Shown in pieces: positions 33,711 through 45,801 of a stretch of DNA of 64,000 bases; positions within the stretch are counted from its first letter, which is position 1; the number at the start of each line of letters is the position of its first letter. The notes beneath the pieces are model-generated. The model had not been told where the DNA came from, did no database searches, and was given only the letters and a program-made list of their open reading frames with translations. The stretch is taken from assembly GCA_035048495.1 (NCBI GenBank), contig CM068553.1:29226978-29290977 (forward strand), in the 5' to 3' direction. The position numbers and the translations under genes are program-made. The DNA is from Euptelea pleiosperma (taxonomy: Eukaryota; Streptophyta; Magnoliopsida; Ranunculales; Eupteleaceae).

Positions 33711-34161
33711 ATTCCTTGCTGACTCATGTGGCTTTAAACGGTTTGGTCCATCTCTTGGTCATTGGCTCTCCTACTCTCTTCGTTCTTTGGGCTGGCTTTT
33801 TGGTCCTCTTATTCAGCCCATATTTGGCCCATATCTTCTAGTCATAGCATGTGGGCTTTTTAAGCTTTGATAATGGGCTTTCCTGATCGATGTGGGCTCG
33901 CAAGTTTCGAGAATTGTCCCATCGGGGTTTCCTACGACAGAAGAAGCGCGTAATGAGACTCTATCAGAATGACTTAATGTCTAGACTTCCGAAAATGTGT
34001 TTAATGCATGCAAATATACTATTTCGTCCAGAAAAGTGTGTTCTACGCAACAAAAGAGACTCTTACGTAGAAAAGTAGATAAATAGAGCATTTTAACGTA
34101 GGAGAGTGTGATAACGCTTAGAAGATAACAGTGGAAAATACGCACTTTTAAGCGAATATCA

Positions 34162-36229
34162 CAACCCCCAACCAGTATATTGCCAATCCTTGGCAATTAG
34201 TGCGAAATAAATGAGCTTAAAAGGGCTCTGCACATGCTGCACACTTTTTCATATTAGCTCAAGGAAAACATCGTTCGTCAAATTATTGAATGGATGCAAA
34301 AATAGTTACATGCTAGCGAAGAGTTGGAAAGTTTTGGCAAGACTACAGACTGATAATCATGACCCAGAATAGTCAGACTCTGCGTGTGTGTGTGCTCAAC
34401 ATTCTCATCATCCGACAGTAAAGATTTCCAGATCACCTCTAAGTTTTTATGCCTCGACCTCAAATCTCACATGTTTAGCACTCAGAATAGAATCACACAA
34501 AAAGGGTTTTCTTCTTTTCTCTCAATTTATATGTGAGGAGATGTGTTGATATATGAAAGCAAAGATCTCACATATATATTATTTAAAGGAAGGACATCTT
34601 TAACAGAAAAAGATCTCATGATTGGAATACCACTTCACTCGGGAACGTCAGATCAAACTCTATAGCTTCTCCTTCTCCAATCTCCACATTTTATGATCGT
34701 GCTATCCTAGAATCAAATAGGACTTTCCTGGGTTATAATGAGGCTTAGGTCCGGTGTAGAAAAATAAAGGGATATAGGATTTCAAAGATCTTGAGAGGAT
34801 ATCTCTATTTTCTTGTATTTTTCCTATGATGAAGCACCATTATCTGGTTCTCTTTCTTTTTTTGTATTTTTCTTTTTTTCTTGATATTTCTGAGACTGCT
34901 TAATTTCTTTTCAGCTCTTTTTCATACTTTCTTTCTATATTTTGTTTTCAGCTTGAACCACTTTCTTTTCCTTTTGATTTTTCTTCTTTACTTTTCTTTT
35001 CACGGTACACCCACATCAATTATTCTTTATCCTTCTCAAAAGTAGGGTAGCTAGTAACACTTCGTAGCTGAACTAGGTTTTTGGTTAATGGGCTTAACAC
35101 GAAAAGGCTTTTATACAAAGGTTCAAAGGGTTTCTAGTGAAGTATAATTCAGGTGAGTAAAAAGGCTGAATGGTTCAGAAAAAATGGCCTAAATCATTTT
35201 CTAGGGTTTGCACTATCATGTATACTGTCTTAACTGGATACAGAGAAGGTTCTGTCGTAGTAATCCAATGTTGATGTCGTTTCGAGTTTTATGATCGAAG
35301 CAAAAGATAATGAGATCTCTCAACGAATATTGCGGGCATGAAGAATATTGAGTCATCTGGTGACTCAAATTTGTTGTATAACCCTCTGAAATGATTAAAG
35401 GCTCGAAAGCTCACAGGGTTAGGTCTCCACAATTCTTCTCACAGGATCTCTAGAATTTCCAAACTTAGGATGACTCTGATGTTGATAGTGTACAATTGTA
35501 CCGAATCTGAGTTTTTCTAAGTTTTCAAAACTGCTGTAGCCACGCTTGACTTGACTCAAAGCTAACCTTAAACAAAAATTGACATCCTCAATACTGACTT
35601 AACGGAGGTTTTCAGCTAATCAAAGTTAGGGTATTTGACACATTTTTGAAATTCTAGAAAACTTTTGGAGAACATTGGAAATCACCCCAAAAATAAGAAA
35701 TTATTTATTTATTTTTTATTTATTTTTTTTTATTTTTTTTTTCAAAATAAAGACATGAGTTTTGGTAAATACCCACCCCCAACCAAAATACAGCACCGTC
35801 CTCGGTGCTCATGACCGGGATATAAAATGATAAAAAATCAGTGATGACGATGCAAAGGTTCAGGGAGGATGTTACCAAGTCGGCAGAAACTCGACAGTGT
35901 GTGGTACCTGATTATCGGAAGAATGAATGTACCTGCATTTTTAGAGATATAACAGTAATAACAAATGCATGAGACTCATGTACTCTAGGAATATCGGAAT
36001 TGCCTTTCCGAAAGCGCTAAGTTTTACGTCTTCAGCCAGACATGATGAGGGTGACAGGCACCCCCAACCAGGTTAAAACTCATGGAGATTGAGTGAATCT
36101 ACAGTCTTCCTGACACCTAAGGTGGAACGGAAACAACTATCCTATCCCTTGTCTAGGGATACCTGTGTAGAACAGGTCTTTCTCAGTGTAGACTGAGAGA
36201 TTGACAGTAAGTTTTCTGAGTAGCCCTAC
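34162..36229 (-). other. PPT and 3' region of non-autonomous copy E (left piece)
   Basis: CAACCCCCAACCAGT (34162-34176) is the PPT. The region to about 36100 matches the family 3' UTR, with the hairpin GCACCG-TCCT-CGGTGC (35796-35811) and AT-rich tract (35700-35745). The last 130 bases (36100-36229) are unlike copy A and hold three hairpins. The element resumes at 47733 after the inserted copy A. No protein is supported here. Confidence 0.8.
36143..36200 (-). other. Three-hairpin cluster of the non-autonomous copies (copy E)
   Basis: Three hairpins follow one another: TATCCC-loop-GGGATA (36143-36161), ACCTGT-GTAGA-ACAGGT (36161-36177) and TTCTCAGT-GTAG-ACTGAGAG (36179-36199). The second is identical and the third differs by one base in copy C (56941-56980); the first is degraded there. 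The cluster lies between the gag-like ORF and the shared 3' UTR and is not found in copy A. Confidence 0.7.
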
Positions 36230-36680
36230 TGATATTCGCTCAAAAGTGCTTATTTTAAGCAATTATCCTTTTAGCGTTATTGCATTCTCTTACGTAAAAT
36301 ACTCTATTTACCTATTTTTCTACGTAAGAGTCTCTTCTGTTGCGTAGAACACACTTTTCTGGACGAAATGGTATATTTGCATGCATTAAACACATTTTTG
36401 GAAGTCTAGACATTGAGTTGTTCTGATAAAGTCTCATTACGCGCTTCTTCTGTCGCAGGAAACCCCGATGGGACAATTCTCGGGAATGTGGGCCCACAAC
36501 CAACCTCCAGAACCTACAATCACAGCTCATGAGCCAGTAGGCTGAGGATAAGAAAATGTAGACCAAGAGCGGGAAAAGCTAGAGAGTCGGAAGAGCCTGG
36601 GAAAAGACCAAGAGAGAGAAAGAATCAAGCCCCAAGAGAAGAGAATAAAGGCATTAAAGCTTGACCAACTAACACAAGTC

Positions 36681-36750
36681 AAAGAATTGCTTAGTTGGTG
36701 AAGCATGAAGAAGACCAAGTCAAAGACCAGGGTTCAAGACCCTCTGCTAG
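36681..36750 (+). other. tRNA-like segment in 5' LTR of copy A
   Basis: Box A-like TTGCTTAGTTGG (36687-36698) matches the consensus TRGCNNAGYNGG at all but one position. Box B-like GGTTCAAGACC (36731-36741) matches GGTTCGANNCC at all but one. The starts are 44 nt apart, as in tRNAs. A D-arm stem GCTT/AAGC and a T-arm AGGG-TTCAAGA-CCCT with a canonical 7-nt loop can be drawn. The acceptor arms do not pair, so it is tRNA-derived or tRNA-mimicking rather than a working tRNA gene. Confidence 0.75.
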
Positions 36751-37394
36751 CATTTTCTCTTTATTTTGTAATATTTTCTCTTTCCTCTAGATCCTCACTC
36801 TCTCTCTGCTCACAATCCAAATCATCCGATCCTCTCTCCCTCATTAGTCACTCAATCCTATGGCCTACCTTAGCCAATATCCATCGCCCGATCATCACCA
36901 TCCATCTCTACCGTACGATCATTCAGTCATTCTCCTGATCATCCATCTCACCATCTCAAAATCCAATGGCTTTCATCACTTCATATTCAAACACTATGGG
37001 CCTAAGCCAAGATAACACGCGGGCCCATTAGCAGTGACCAATGGCCTAGTCATTTAGTGTACCCCACAGCCTTTATTATAGAACATCTCTCTATTTCACC
37101 CGAAAGGGGAACTCTCCCAAGATTTGGAAATAAAACCCTAGATGTTTTATATATGGCAAATACTTTATCCAAAAGAAGGAAGTTTTAAAAGAAGAAAATC
37201 TTGTTACCATTTTGAACAAAACTAAGAAGGTTTGCCAAATAAAAGTTTCTTTTTGTGGGAAGATTTTCTTTTGTAAATGTTCTTCATTAATAAATCATTG
37301 TGGGCCCACTTTAAGCTAGAACCGTTGGAGAGAAGGCCTTCCACTTAAGAGAAATTAGAAACCATGGGTTTCTAATAAAGAAACCCACGGTTCC

Positions 37395-37402
37395 TATAAA
37401 AA
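37395..37402 (+). promoter_or_regulatory. TATA box of copy A LTR
   Basis: TATAAAAA within GGTTCCTATAAAAAGGAAGG. It lies 1166 bases into the LTR. Transcription of the element would start about 25-30 bases downstream. The equivalent place in the other LTRs also has TATA-like sequence on the minus strand. Confidence 0.65.
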
Positions 37403-37683
37403 GGAAGGATATTTCATTGCTGGCTCTCTCTCCTTACATTCACTTCTAATCACCACGTTTCGGGATAAAACCCTAGCCATCACCCACCATCTTCTCCTCT
37501 CCACGCTCTCCCATTCCATAGAACCAAAAAAAAAACCCTAGCAGCCGTCCTCCACCCTTCTCTCCATACTTTTTCCTAGTCGTTCCCACTTCACCGCCCA
37601 CAGCACTTCCATCTTCGCCTCCCTCTCCTCATCTCCTCCACCGTTGTTACTTCACGGTCTGCACATCCAGCCATTGCTGCACA

Positions 37684-37685
<2 letters not shown>

Positions 37686-37734
<49 letters not shown>
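37686..37734 (+). repeat. Poly-A run (49 nt) in 5' LTR of copy A
   Basis: An uninterrupted A homopolymer inside the LTR, between the TATA box and the splice donor. The same place in the minus-strand LTRs has GAA- or GGA-rich DNA instead. It may be a slippage product or an assembly-sensitive region. Confidence 0.95.
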
Positions 37735-37737
<3 letters not shown>

Positions 37738-37815
37738 TAAAGAAGAATGAAGGTGGGAAGAGGTAAAGCTTCTTGTCTTTAGTTGCTGCCCATCCTTGCT
37801 GATTCGTCTCCACTC

Positions 37816-37825
37816 CAAGGTAAGA
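37816..37825 (+). promoter_or_regulatory. Possible 5' splice site in LTR of copy A
   Basis: CCAAG/GTAAGAG is a strong plant donor and lies about 400 bases downstream of the predicted start of transcription. If used, the leader could be spliced before gag. No acceptor was identified with confidence. Confidence 0.35.
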
Positions 37826-38319
37826 GTTCTCTTCTCTCTCTAGATCTCTCCACTTTCTCTCTCCCCCATATTTTCTCTCTCTAGGATAGCCTTCTTCGAT
37901 GTTTCTCTCTCTACATTTTCTCATTTCTCTCTCTAATTTTTATGGTTTTCTAGGTTAATTTTTGAATTTAGTTTGATTTTGTAAGACTCATTGAGGATGA
38001 ATAAAATTATTATTTTTGCATTTGTTAGTTTACTTTTGTGTTTTTGATTATTTGTGGTAATTTCTCTCTCTAAAAATCACTAAGAATGTTTTAAATCCAT
38101 CACCATTCTCACCTCTCCATGTTTTCTTGATAAAAATCCGTCATTTCATGTCGTTGAATTACGCAAACTAACCCCGAGTGCGGATCGACATCCGACACGA
38201 GCCACTGTACAACCCTGTGATTTTTGCAGGATTTGAGTGAAAAAGAATCGGATAATTACAAATATTGTTGAGATCTAGGATTTCCGAAACCAACGACGCG
38301 GAAAAAACCTACTTTCAAA

Positions 38320-38333
38320 TGGCGCCGCTGCCG
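38320..38333 (+). other. Primer binding site of copy A
   Basis: TGGCGCCGCTGCCG starts two bases after the LTR. It differs at one base from TGGCGCCGTTGCCG, the complement of the plant tRNA-Asp 3' end, which is exactly what copy C has (63396-63409). Confidence 0.85.
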
Positions 38334-40167
38334 CTCGGGTGTTCGGGAGTGCGAAAAAGGACGTAAAGACGGAATTGCAAAGTTGCTGAATCGGAAAGCT
38401 GCTCAATTTGGCCAGCCCGACCTTTTCGGGAAACTTTCTATTTTTTGTTTTTGTTGATTTTTAGCAGTTTTTAAATTACTATTTTTAATGCCTCGGAAGG
38501 CCGAGTGCAATTTGTAATAATTTAGGAATTTTACTGCTTTCCATATAACTGCTAGATCTTGTTCTAGGGTTTTTTAGAAACCCTAGATTAAGTGAAAAAT
38601 ACCAAAAAAAAATAATAAATTCAAAATTCAAAAAAAATTAGGGTTTTATATTCTGCAGATTTTTAGAAATCACCAATCCAGGATTTGCGATTTTTGGAAA
38701 GATTCCAAAATCTTGAAAATCTGCTTAATTAGGGTTTCCCCTCTTAGAAGCTTCCTCTTTAGAAGCATTTCTATCTTTAGAAATCTTCCGAATTTGGAAA
38801 AGTCTGCAAAAGGAAACACCCCAAATCTAGCAGAATTTCAATTTTGGGAAATTTCCCAAAATTATAAGGGATCTCGCAATCAAATCTTTCTTGGAAGATC
38901 TCCACAATTCGGGAAACTTTCCAATCTAGGTATTTTCCAATCTGGGAATTCCTAAATTTTAACCCATCTCGAATTTGGAAACTAATTCAAAAACTTGCTT
39001 AAATTCAGTGCTTATTCTGTGAACCCTAAAAAGGCAAGGATCTTCCAAATAGAATCCCACATACCTAGACCGTGCGATCTAACTGTTTCTGCAGGAACAC
39101 GATCCAGTGTGGGTAGAGAGCAAAAGCTCAAAGAGGTGGAGTCAGGCCCAAGCCCATTAGGATACCCCTCTCTAACCCACGGAGGAGACCCCGTGGCGTG
39201 GCCCACGGGAGGTAAGTCTCTATCCTCGCCTTGAGTGCGATACAGAGCATATTGGGTGCATCATTGCCGCTTGTCTATTTGCTTTCGCATCCATATTCTT
39301 CGACTTGCGTGGCATGGCCGTTAATCAATCAACTCTAAGAGAGCAAACCCAGCTCCAAAATTGAAACTGGTGGGATTTCATCACCCACCTCATCACTCCA
39401 GCTGAAATTGATCCCCAGGATCCATCTATAAATAAAAAGAATCAAGAAGTAGAGCCAATTAGCCCGGTGTTCGAGGAAAAATCCATACAAAGCGAACCCG
39501 CTTAACATCCAATCGAAATAAGACCACGAGCGCGGGTCCCTGTTGTCTAACACACCCATAAGTCCCTGCTACTCAAGTACACTGAGCTCGACGTGGCATC
39601 TTGGACTATTCGGCGGTTAGTTGCGTGTGGACTAGGAACACGCACCAACCCTAGCTTAACCCGAGGGAACACTCTTCTTATACACTTGACCAATCCGGTT
39701 AGTCTGGGACGTACTTAAGTCAGCCATTGTGCCGCACGTCTGTCTAGGCTTCGGATTGCCTTGTTGTCAACTAGAGTTAGTACTAAAGGATTCGCTCTGA
39801 AGAGTGTAGCCTGGTGAGAACCTCTGAGTGCAAAACAGTTAGTCCGGCGGTTAAAAGATAAACCAGTGGTCCGCCCACTGTCATAATCTACTCTAGCCCC
39901 AAAACTAACAAAGATAATTCCTAAAATATATCCTGATTGCTTAGAATAGGATTATCTGTGCTTGGTGTGCATCATTTAAGATAGTGTTCCTCTCTGGCAA
40001 CTTTTTGCCAAGTATTGAGCCTGCCTCATTCACGTATGCCCGTTTGGAATCGTCCGAACAAACGCTTGGTTCGATCTGAGAATCACGTACCTACAGTGGA
40101 TCCTCCACTGAATTCTTCCCCATCTCTTTCCCCACCCACCTCCCCCAGTACTACTACCTTTGTAGTC
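38334..40167 (+). other. Long leader of copy A
   Basis: About 1.8 kb between PBS and the Gag start, with homologous leaders in copies E and C. Long, structured leaders are usual in Athila elements. An antisense frame at 39335-39559 has a relative in copy E but is broken in copy C, so it is not called as a gene. A donor-like GAGGTAAGTC is at about 39210. No sense protein is supported. Confidence 0.7.
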
Positions 40168-43100
40168 ATGGCAGTCGAACGACCTCTTATCGAGACGTTC
40201 GCTCCTATCTCTGCCAATCCGCCCACTTGCATTGTTCTCCCACCTACTACGGCGGTACAATTTGAGATCAGGCCACAGACGATCCAAATGCTGCCAACCT
40301 TTCGTGGTCTCCCAAGAGAAGACCCATATTCCCATATTAGGGAATTCCAACATGTCATCCTACTTTTCAAAAATCAGAACCTCGATGATGACAATGTCCG
40401 TCTGCGAGTTTTCCCATTCTCGCTCAAAGACAGAGCCTCAGATTGGCTCTACTCCTTACCCGCTGATTCAATCAGCAGTTGGAAAGAATTGGTGGGCAAA
40501 TTCATGTCTAAATTCTACCCCATGACTAGGACCAACCAAATGAAGCAACTCATTCAGGACTTTAGACAGAAGTCCGATGAGAAATTTTTTGAAGCATGGG
40601 ATAGATTCCAAGACTACCTGACTAAGTGTCCCCACCATAGCATCGACAAGGGCAATCTTGTCCACGTTTTCTATAAGGGACTTACTGATGAGTCCCGGAC
40701 CATGGTAGAGTCAATGTGCCAAGGAAAATTCCTGCACCAAACTCCGACCGATGCATACAAATTCTTGGGAGAGTTAGGAGAAAACTCTCAACATTGGACG
40801 ACTGACTCAGAGTTCAGTCGAACCACTTCGGTCCAAAGGACAACCAAGGGACATGATGCTACAGCTGATACGGAGCTTCGATCTGTCATACAAGAGTTGA
40901 GCAAGTCAGTCTCGGCACTGGCTGTGTCTGTCCAAAAGCCTACTCAACAGTCTACCCCAGTCATGCATGTGGGACACGAGAGCCCTATGGAATCCTGCAC
41001 CCTCTGTCTGCAACCCTCCCATACTACTGAGCATTGTCCTTTGAATGAAGGATGGTCTAATCCTCTTCAGGAAGAAGTTTGTGCTTTCAGCACATACAAA
41101 CCACCCACTCAGAACTCGTATAGTCAATCTTATCATCCGGACACGAGAAACCACCCTAACTTCTCTTGGAGACCTCAGTCTACTCAACCACAAGCTCAAC
41201 CTCCGCGTCAGCCTCAGGGCATGTATCCTCCTGGGTTCAATCAACCCAATAGGCAATTCAATCAGGGACAATACCAGCAGACTCAGTACCCATCTAATCA
41301 GAACCAGCAGTTCCAACAGGGTCAATACTCTGGACAACAGAGCACATTTCAGAATCAGCAAAGAGTTCCCCAGAACTTTCAGAACCAACAGATTGTCCCA
41401 ACTAATTCTTCCGCCTATAACTATAATGCCCCGATGAGCTCGAGTCGCGAATTGGTGCCTCAGCTCCCTTTAGCTGTTCCCCAACAGTCGGTCCCCAAAT
41501 CTGGTATAGAGGACCTTCTAGCTCAACTCATTACTCAGCAACAACAATCTATGCAACGCCTAGAGCAACAGCAACAGCAATCCATGCTTCGTCTAGAGCA
41601 ACGTCTAGGTAACTTGGAAGCTGAGAAAGCTAAGGGGATCTTTCCTAGCCAACCCATTGCAAACCCTAAAGGAAATGCCAAAGGGGCAGTATATGAGATC
41701 GGATCCCAATCTCAAAGCCAGAATGAGAATTGTCAAGGGGAGGTGCAAGCTGTAACCACCCTACGATCTGGAAAAACTGTGGACATGGGAGTCCAACCAC
41801 CACCGGTGCCATCTCCGGCACCCATCACTCGCACAGAGGAAACTAGTCCTAATCCTACCTCTGCTTCTTCTACCTCTGCACCAACATCAGATATCCCTGT
41901 GCAGAAATCTAAGGCTAAAGACAAATCCATTTGTCGAGTAAAACCTCCTTTCCCGGACAGACTTGTCCAAGATAAGCGGGATCAGCAATTCTCTGAGATC
42001 TTAGATGTCTTTAAAGACGTCCAGATCAATATCCCATTCCTTTCTGCTATCAAGCAAATCCCCTCCTATGCCAAATTCCTCAAGGACTTGTGCACAGTTA
42101 AGCGGCGTACGCATGTACCCAAAGCTGCCTTCTTGGCCGAAAAAGCTACTGCGTTCATTCAACGCAATAGTGTGATCAAACACAAGGATCCAGGTAGCCC
42201 AACTGTCCAATGTGAAATTGGAGACAACTTTAGCTGCACTGCCTTGCTAGATTTAGGGGCTAGCGTGAACCTCATACCATTCTCGGTATATCAGCAGTTA
42301 GGACTGAAAGATATGAAACCTACCAATGTCACCCTGAAATTGGCTGATCAGTCCATCAAGATTCCAAGAGGAATCATTGAAGATGTCCTAGTAAAAGTCG
42401 CTGACTTTTATTATCCTGTGGACTTTATCATTCTCGACACCGAGCCGTGTCAGGATAACCGCATTCCGGTCATCTTAGGCCGTCCATTCCTTGCCACCGC
42501 GAACGCACACATCGGGTGCCGGGACGGAAACATGTCCATTGCTTTTGGTAACCTCAAAGCTGAGGTCAACATCTTTCGTTTAATGCAACAAGATGCCGAT
42601 CGCGAAGTGACAGATGAAATGTGTGCCGTTGAGAGTCTAATCCCGGACTCCACCGAAGATATTCTTAAGCAGTGTCTAGAACACTTTGGAGCTGACTTTG
42701 CAACAGAGTCAGCTATTTCTGATCTCAATGATCTTTTGGAGACTGCTCCACTGATAGCGATCCCCGCTCCTCTCATCGAGTTCGAGCCTCTGATAACCAT
42801 GGCCAGAGAACCCATCCTTCCTTTACCTACTGAAGTCAAACCTCTTCAATCCGTGTCTTCTGTGACACCTATTTCTACTCCATCTGCTCCAATATTGGAG
42901 CTTAAGCCTCTTCCCACAGATCTTTCCTATGCCTATCTTGGTCCTAAGGAAACCTACCCTGTCATTATTGCTTCCGCTTTGTCTGAGAGTGAACGTAAGA
43001 AACTTCTCGAGCTGCTCAACGAGCACAAATCTGCGATAGGTTGGACTATAGATGATATTCGAGGCATAGACCCCTCGGTGTGCCAACATCACATCTATCT

Positions 43101-45801
43101 CGAGGATGAATCCAAAACCTCTCGAGAACACCAGAGGAGGTTGAACCCCGTCTTGAAGGATGTAGTCCGGGATGAGGTCCTTAAACTGTTAGATGCGGGT
43201 ATCATTTATCCCATCTCCGATAGCAAATGGGTGAGTCCTATTCATGTCGTCCCTAAAAAGGCAGGATTCACAGTTGTGGAAAATGAGAACAAGGAAATGG
43301 TAACCCAGCGCCTGAAGAAAGGGTGGAGAGTCTGCATCGATTACCGACGACTCAACACCAACACTAGGAAGGACCATTTTCCTTTACCCTTCATAGACCA
43401 AATGTTGGAGAGATTAGCAGGTCACTCCTATTACTGCTTCCTCGATGGTTACTCAGGGTATAATCAAATACCCATCGCCCCTGAGGATCACGAGAAGACA
43501 ACTTTCACCTGTCCCTTTGGCACTTTTGCCTACAAGCGCATGCCCTTTGGCCTCTGCAATGCACCCGCGACCTTTCAAAGGTGTATGATGAGCATATTCT
43601 CTGACATGGTGGAAAAATTCCTCGAAGTCTTTATGGACGACTTCTCAGTCTTTGGGTCATCCTTTGATGACTGTCTGAACCATCTAGGGCTGGTACTTCA
43701 ACGCTGTCAGGACAAGCGACTTGTCCTCAATTGGGAGAAATGCCACTTCATGGTGAAGAAGGGCATTGTTCTGGGACATGTCATTTCCCATCAGGGCATT
43801 GAGGTCGACAAAGCTAAAATCGATATCATCTCGACCTTGCCCATTCCTAAGTCCGTACGTGACATCCGATCCTTTTTGGGACACGGAGGATTCTATAGGC
43901 GATTCATCAAGGACTTCTCTCAAATCGCTCGACCTCTGTCCCATCTTCTGGCTAAAGATAGTCCTTTCGACTTTAATGCTGACTGTGTCAAGGCATTTGA
44001 GCGTCTCAAATCTGAGCTCACTACTGCGCCCATTATCCGTCCCCCGGACTGGACTCTACCTTTCGAGGTAATGTGCGATGCTTCTGACTACGCATTAGGC
44101 GCCGTTCTAGGGCAGAGAGTTGACAAAAGGTCACACGTGATCTACTACGCGAGCAAAACTCTTAACTCTGCCCAAATGAATTACTCCACCACTGAGAAAG
44201 AACTCCTGGCGGTAGTCTTCGCCCTTGATAAATTTCGTCAGTACCTCTTAGCCACTAAGGTGGTTGTGTACACTGATCATGCAGCCCTTCGTTATCTCAT
44301 GTCGAAAAAGGAAACCAAACCTCGATTAATTCGATGGATTCTCTTACTGCAGGAATTCGACCTCGAGATTAAGGATAAGAAAGGAACTGAGAATGTAGTG
44401 GCTGATCACTTGTCTAGACTGACTTTAGAGTCATCCTTCAACACCCAGCCCATCCCTGAAACCTTTCCAGACGAACAACTGTTCGCCATCTCTGTTAATC
44501 CTTGGTATGCTGACATTGTCAACTACCTTGTCACCGAAGAAATGCCGTCACACTGGTCAAAACAGGACAAAAGCCAATTCCTAGCAAGAGTTAAGTACTA
44601 CTCTTGGGATGACCCTTATTTGTATAAATACTGTCCTGACCAGATCATTCGTCTCTGTGTCCCTGAGTCGGACCAACTCAATATCTTATCCTCGTGTCAT
44701 GACCAACCTTGTGGTGGTCATTTCAGCACTAAGAAGACTGCAGAAAAAGTCTTGCAATGCGGATTCTACTGGCCTACACTATTTAAAGATGCCCATATCT
44801 ACTGCAAAACCTGTCCTAATTGCCAGCATCTAGGCCGCATCTCCCAGAGGAACATGATGCCCCTCACTCCCATCCAGGTCGATGAAATATTTGACATCTG
44901 GGGCATCGACTTCATGGGCCCCTTTCCCGTTTCCTATGGTTTTGAGTACATTCTCCTTGCGGTAGACTATGTATCCAAATGGATAGAAGCCATTCCCACC
45001 AAGTCCAATGACCACAAAGTGGTGGTCAAATTCCTAAAGGAGTTCATCTTCGCCAGATTCGGTGCCCCTAAGGCCATCATTAGTGATGGGGGCACCCATT
45101 TCTGCAATAGGATCTTTGAGAAATTAATGAAAAAGTATGGGGTAACCCACAAGGTTGCCCTAGCTTATCATCCACAGACTAGTGGTCAAGTGGAGGTTTC
45201 TAATCGTCAGATCAAGCAGATCTTGGAGAAGACAGTCAATACCACACGTAAAGACTGGTCTACTCGTCTCACTGATGCTTTATGGGCATACAGAACCGCC
45301 TACAAGACCCCACTCAATATGTCTCCCTATCGTCTCGTCTTTGGGAAACCCTGTCATCTACCGGTAGAGATTGAACATCGTGCTCTGTGGGCCATTAAGA
45401 AGCTCAACTTCGACCTCGACTCTGCAGGGGAAGAGCGAAAACTCCAAATGAATGAGTTAGAAGAACTCAGAAATGATGCCTACAACTTATCCAAGAATTA
45501 CAAAGCCAAAATGAAGTGGATACATGACAAGAGCATCCTCAGGAAAGAGTTCCATCCAGGACAGAAGGTCCTTCTTTATAATTCTCGTCTTCATCTCTTC
45601 CCTGGAAAACTGAAATCTAGGTGGACCGGTCCTTATACGGTCACAGCAGTCACACCCTTCGGGGCAATCACTATTGAGGATTCCAAGGATCACTCCTCTT
45701 TTCAGGTCAATGGGCAGCGTCTAAAACAGTTCCATGAACTTGACGTATTGTTCATTCAGACTTTTGAGATCGATCTAATCGATCCTGCTTATGTCGACTG
45801 A
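40168..45801 (+). CDS. Athila-type Gag-Pol polyprotein (Gag-PR-RT-RNaseH-IN), intact frame
   Basis: One 1877-residue frame without stops encodes everything the element needs to copy itself. The start at 40168 ([11 protein letters not shown]) is chosen because the related ORFs of copies E and C begin at the same point with ATG; an earlier ATG at 40036 is in frame but not shared. Domains: capsid-type Gag at about 55-215; zinc knuckle CX2CX4HX4C at C277-C290; Q-rich coiled coil at 450-490; retropepsin D695-L-G-A-S; RT with D1093 in LDGYSGYNQ and F-M-D-D at 1155-1158; RNaseH with D1304, E1345 and D1370; integrase zinc region H1511, H1518, C1549, C1552; integrase catalytic triad D1581, D1640, E1676 (D-35-E); GPY-type C-terminal module at about 1821. 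All active-site residues are present. Gag and Pol are fused with no frameshift. No env follows. It is the best candidate for a recently active copy, though its 3' LTR is gone. Confidence 0.95.
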   Translation: MAVERPLIETFAPISANPPTCIVLPPTTAVQFEIRPQTIQMLPTFRGLPREDPYSHIREFQHVILLFKNQNLDDDNVRLRVFPFSLKDRASDWLYSLPADSISSWKELVGKFMSKFYPMTRTNQMKQLIQDFRQKSDEKFFEAWDRFQDYLTKCPHHSIDKGNLVHVFYKGLTDESRTMVESMCQGKFLHQTPTDAYKFLGELGENSQHWTTDSEFSRTTSVQRTTKGHDATADTELRSVIQELSKSVSALAVSVQKPTQQSTPVMHVGHESPMESCTLCLQPSHTTEHCPLNEGWSNPLQEEVCAFSTYKPPTQNSYSQSYHPDTRNHPNFSWRPQSTQPQAQPPRQPQGMYPPGFNQPNRQFNQGQYQQTQYPSNQNQQFQQGQYSGQQSTFQNQQRVPQNFQNQQIVPTNSSAYNYNAPMSSSRELVPQLPLAVPQQSVPKSGIEDLLAQLITQQQQSMQRLEQQQQQSMLRLEQRLGNLEAEKAKGIFPSQPIANPKGNAKGAVYEIGSQSQSQNENCQGEVQAVTTLRSGKTVDMGVQPPPVPSPAPITRTEETSPNPTSASSTSAPTSDIPVQKSKAKDKSICRVKPPFPDRLVQDKRDQQFSEILDVFKDVQINIPFLSAIKQIPSYAKFLKDLCTVKRRTHVPKAAFLAEKATAFIQRNSVIKHKDPGSPTVQCEIGDNFSCTALLDLGASVNLIPFSVYQQLGLKDMKPTNVTLKLADQSIKIPRGIIEDVLVKVADFYYPVDFIILDTEPCQDNRIPVILGRPFLATANAHIGCRDGNMSIAFGNLKAEVNIFRLMQQDADREVTDEMCAVESLIPDSTEDILKQCLEHFGADFATESAISDLNDLLETAPLIAIPAPLIEFEPLITMAREPILPLPTEVKPLQSVSSVTPISTPSAPILELKPLPTDLSYAYLGPKETYPVIIASALSESERKKLLELLNEHKSAIGWTIDDIRGIDPSVCQHHIYLEDESKTSREHQRRLNPVLKDVVRDEVLKLLDAGIIYPISDSKWVSPIHVVPKKAGFTVVENENKEMVTQRLKKGWRVCIDYRRLNTNTRKDHFPLPFIDQMLERLAGHSYYCFLDGYSGYNQIPIAPEDHEKTTFTCPFGTFAYKRMPFGLCNAPATFQRCMMSIFSDMVEKFLEVFMDDFSVFGSSFDDCLNHLGLVLQRCQDKRLVLNWEKCHFMVKKGIVLGHVISHQGIEVDKAKIDIISTLPIPKSVRDIRSFLGHGGFYRRFIKDFSQIARPLSHLLAKDSPFDFNADCVKAFERLKSELTTAPIIRPPDWTLPFEVMCDASDYALGAVLGQRVDKRSHVIYYASKTLNSAQMNYSTTEKELLAVVFALDKFRQYLLATKVVVYTDHAALRYLMSKKETKPRLIRWILLLQEFDLEIKDKKGTENVVADHLSRLTLESSFNTQPIPETFPDEQLFAISVNPWYADIVNYLVTEEMPSHWSKQDKSQFLARVKYYSWDDPYLYKYCPDQIIRLCVPESDQLNILSSCHDQPCGGHFSTKKTAEKVLQCGFYWPTLFKDAHIYCKTCPNCQHLGRISQRNMMPLTPIQVDEIFDIWGIDFMGPFPVSYGFEYILLAVDYVSKWIEAIPTKSNDHKVVVKFLKEFIFARFGAPKAIISDGGTHFCNRIFEKLMKKYGVTHKVALAYHPQTSGQVEVSNRQIKQILEKTVNTTRKDWSTRLTDALWAYRTAYKTPLNMSPYRLVFGKPCHLPVEIEHRALWAIKKLNFDLDSAGEERKLQMNELEELRNDAYNLSKNYKAKMKWIHDKSILRKEFHPGQKVLLYNSRLHLFPGKLKSRWTGPYTVTAVTPFGAITIEDSKDHSSFQVNGQRLKQFHELDVLFIQTFEIDLIDPAYVD

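Larger units (their letters stand above)
31885..34161 (-). repeat. Athila-family LTR, copy E (minus orientation)
   Basis: Starts TGAAAGTAGG after CAAAGTC-like integrase sequence (AAGTC, 31880-31884, would be one target-duplication copy). It ends GCGAATATCA and is followed by a PPT (34162-34176). Length is 2277 bp. It includes a GAA microsatellite (32891-32940), a second GAA-rich tract (33178-33235), three tandem GATCCAACGGTC words (about 33450-33500), a TATA-like box (TTTAAAAG, 33310-33317, minus) and the tRNA-like segment (33650-33704). Confidence 0.85.
36230..38317 (+). repeat. 5' LTR of copy A
   Basis: It begins TGATATTCGC and ends CCTACTTTCA, two bases before the PBS. Length is 2088 bp. 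It contains the tRNA-like segment (36687-36741), a TATA box (37395-37402), a 49-base poly-A run (37686-37734) and a good splice donor (CCAAG/GTAAGAG, 37820-37821). Borders agree with the four minus-strand LTRs of the family. Confidence 0.95.

Noticed and set aside
36681..36750. A functional tRNA gene
   Set aside because: D- and T-arms fit, but the acceptor stem and part of the anticodon stem do not pair. It is kept only as a tRNA-like segment.
39335..39559. Antisense frame in the leader of copy A (MGVLDNRD...), with a similar one at 49954-50190
   Set aside because: Similarity follows from shared leader DNA. The equivalent in copy C (about 62456) has stops within 15 codons, so coding selection is not supported.
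40015..40167. N-terminal extension of the Gag-Pol frame
   Set aside because: The frame opens at TTG. The related ORFs of copies E and C start at the ATG equivalent to 40168, so the extension is probably untranslated.
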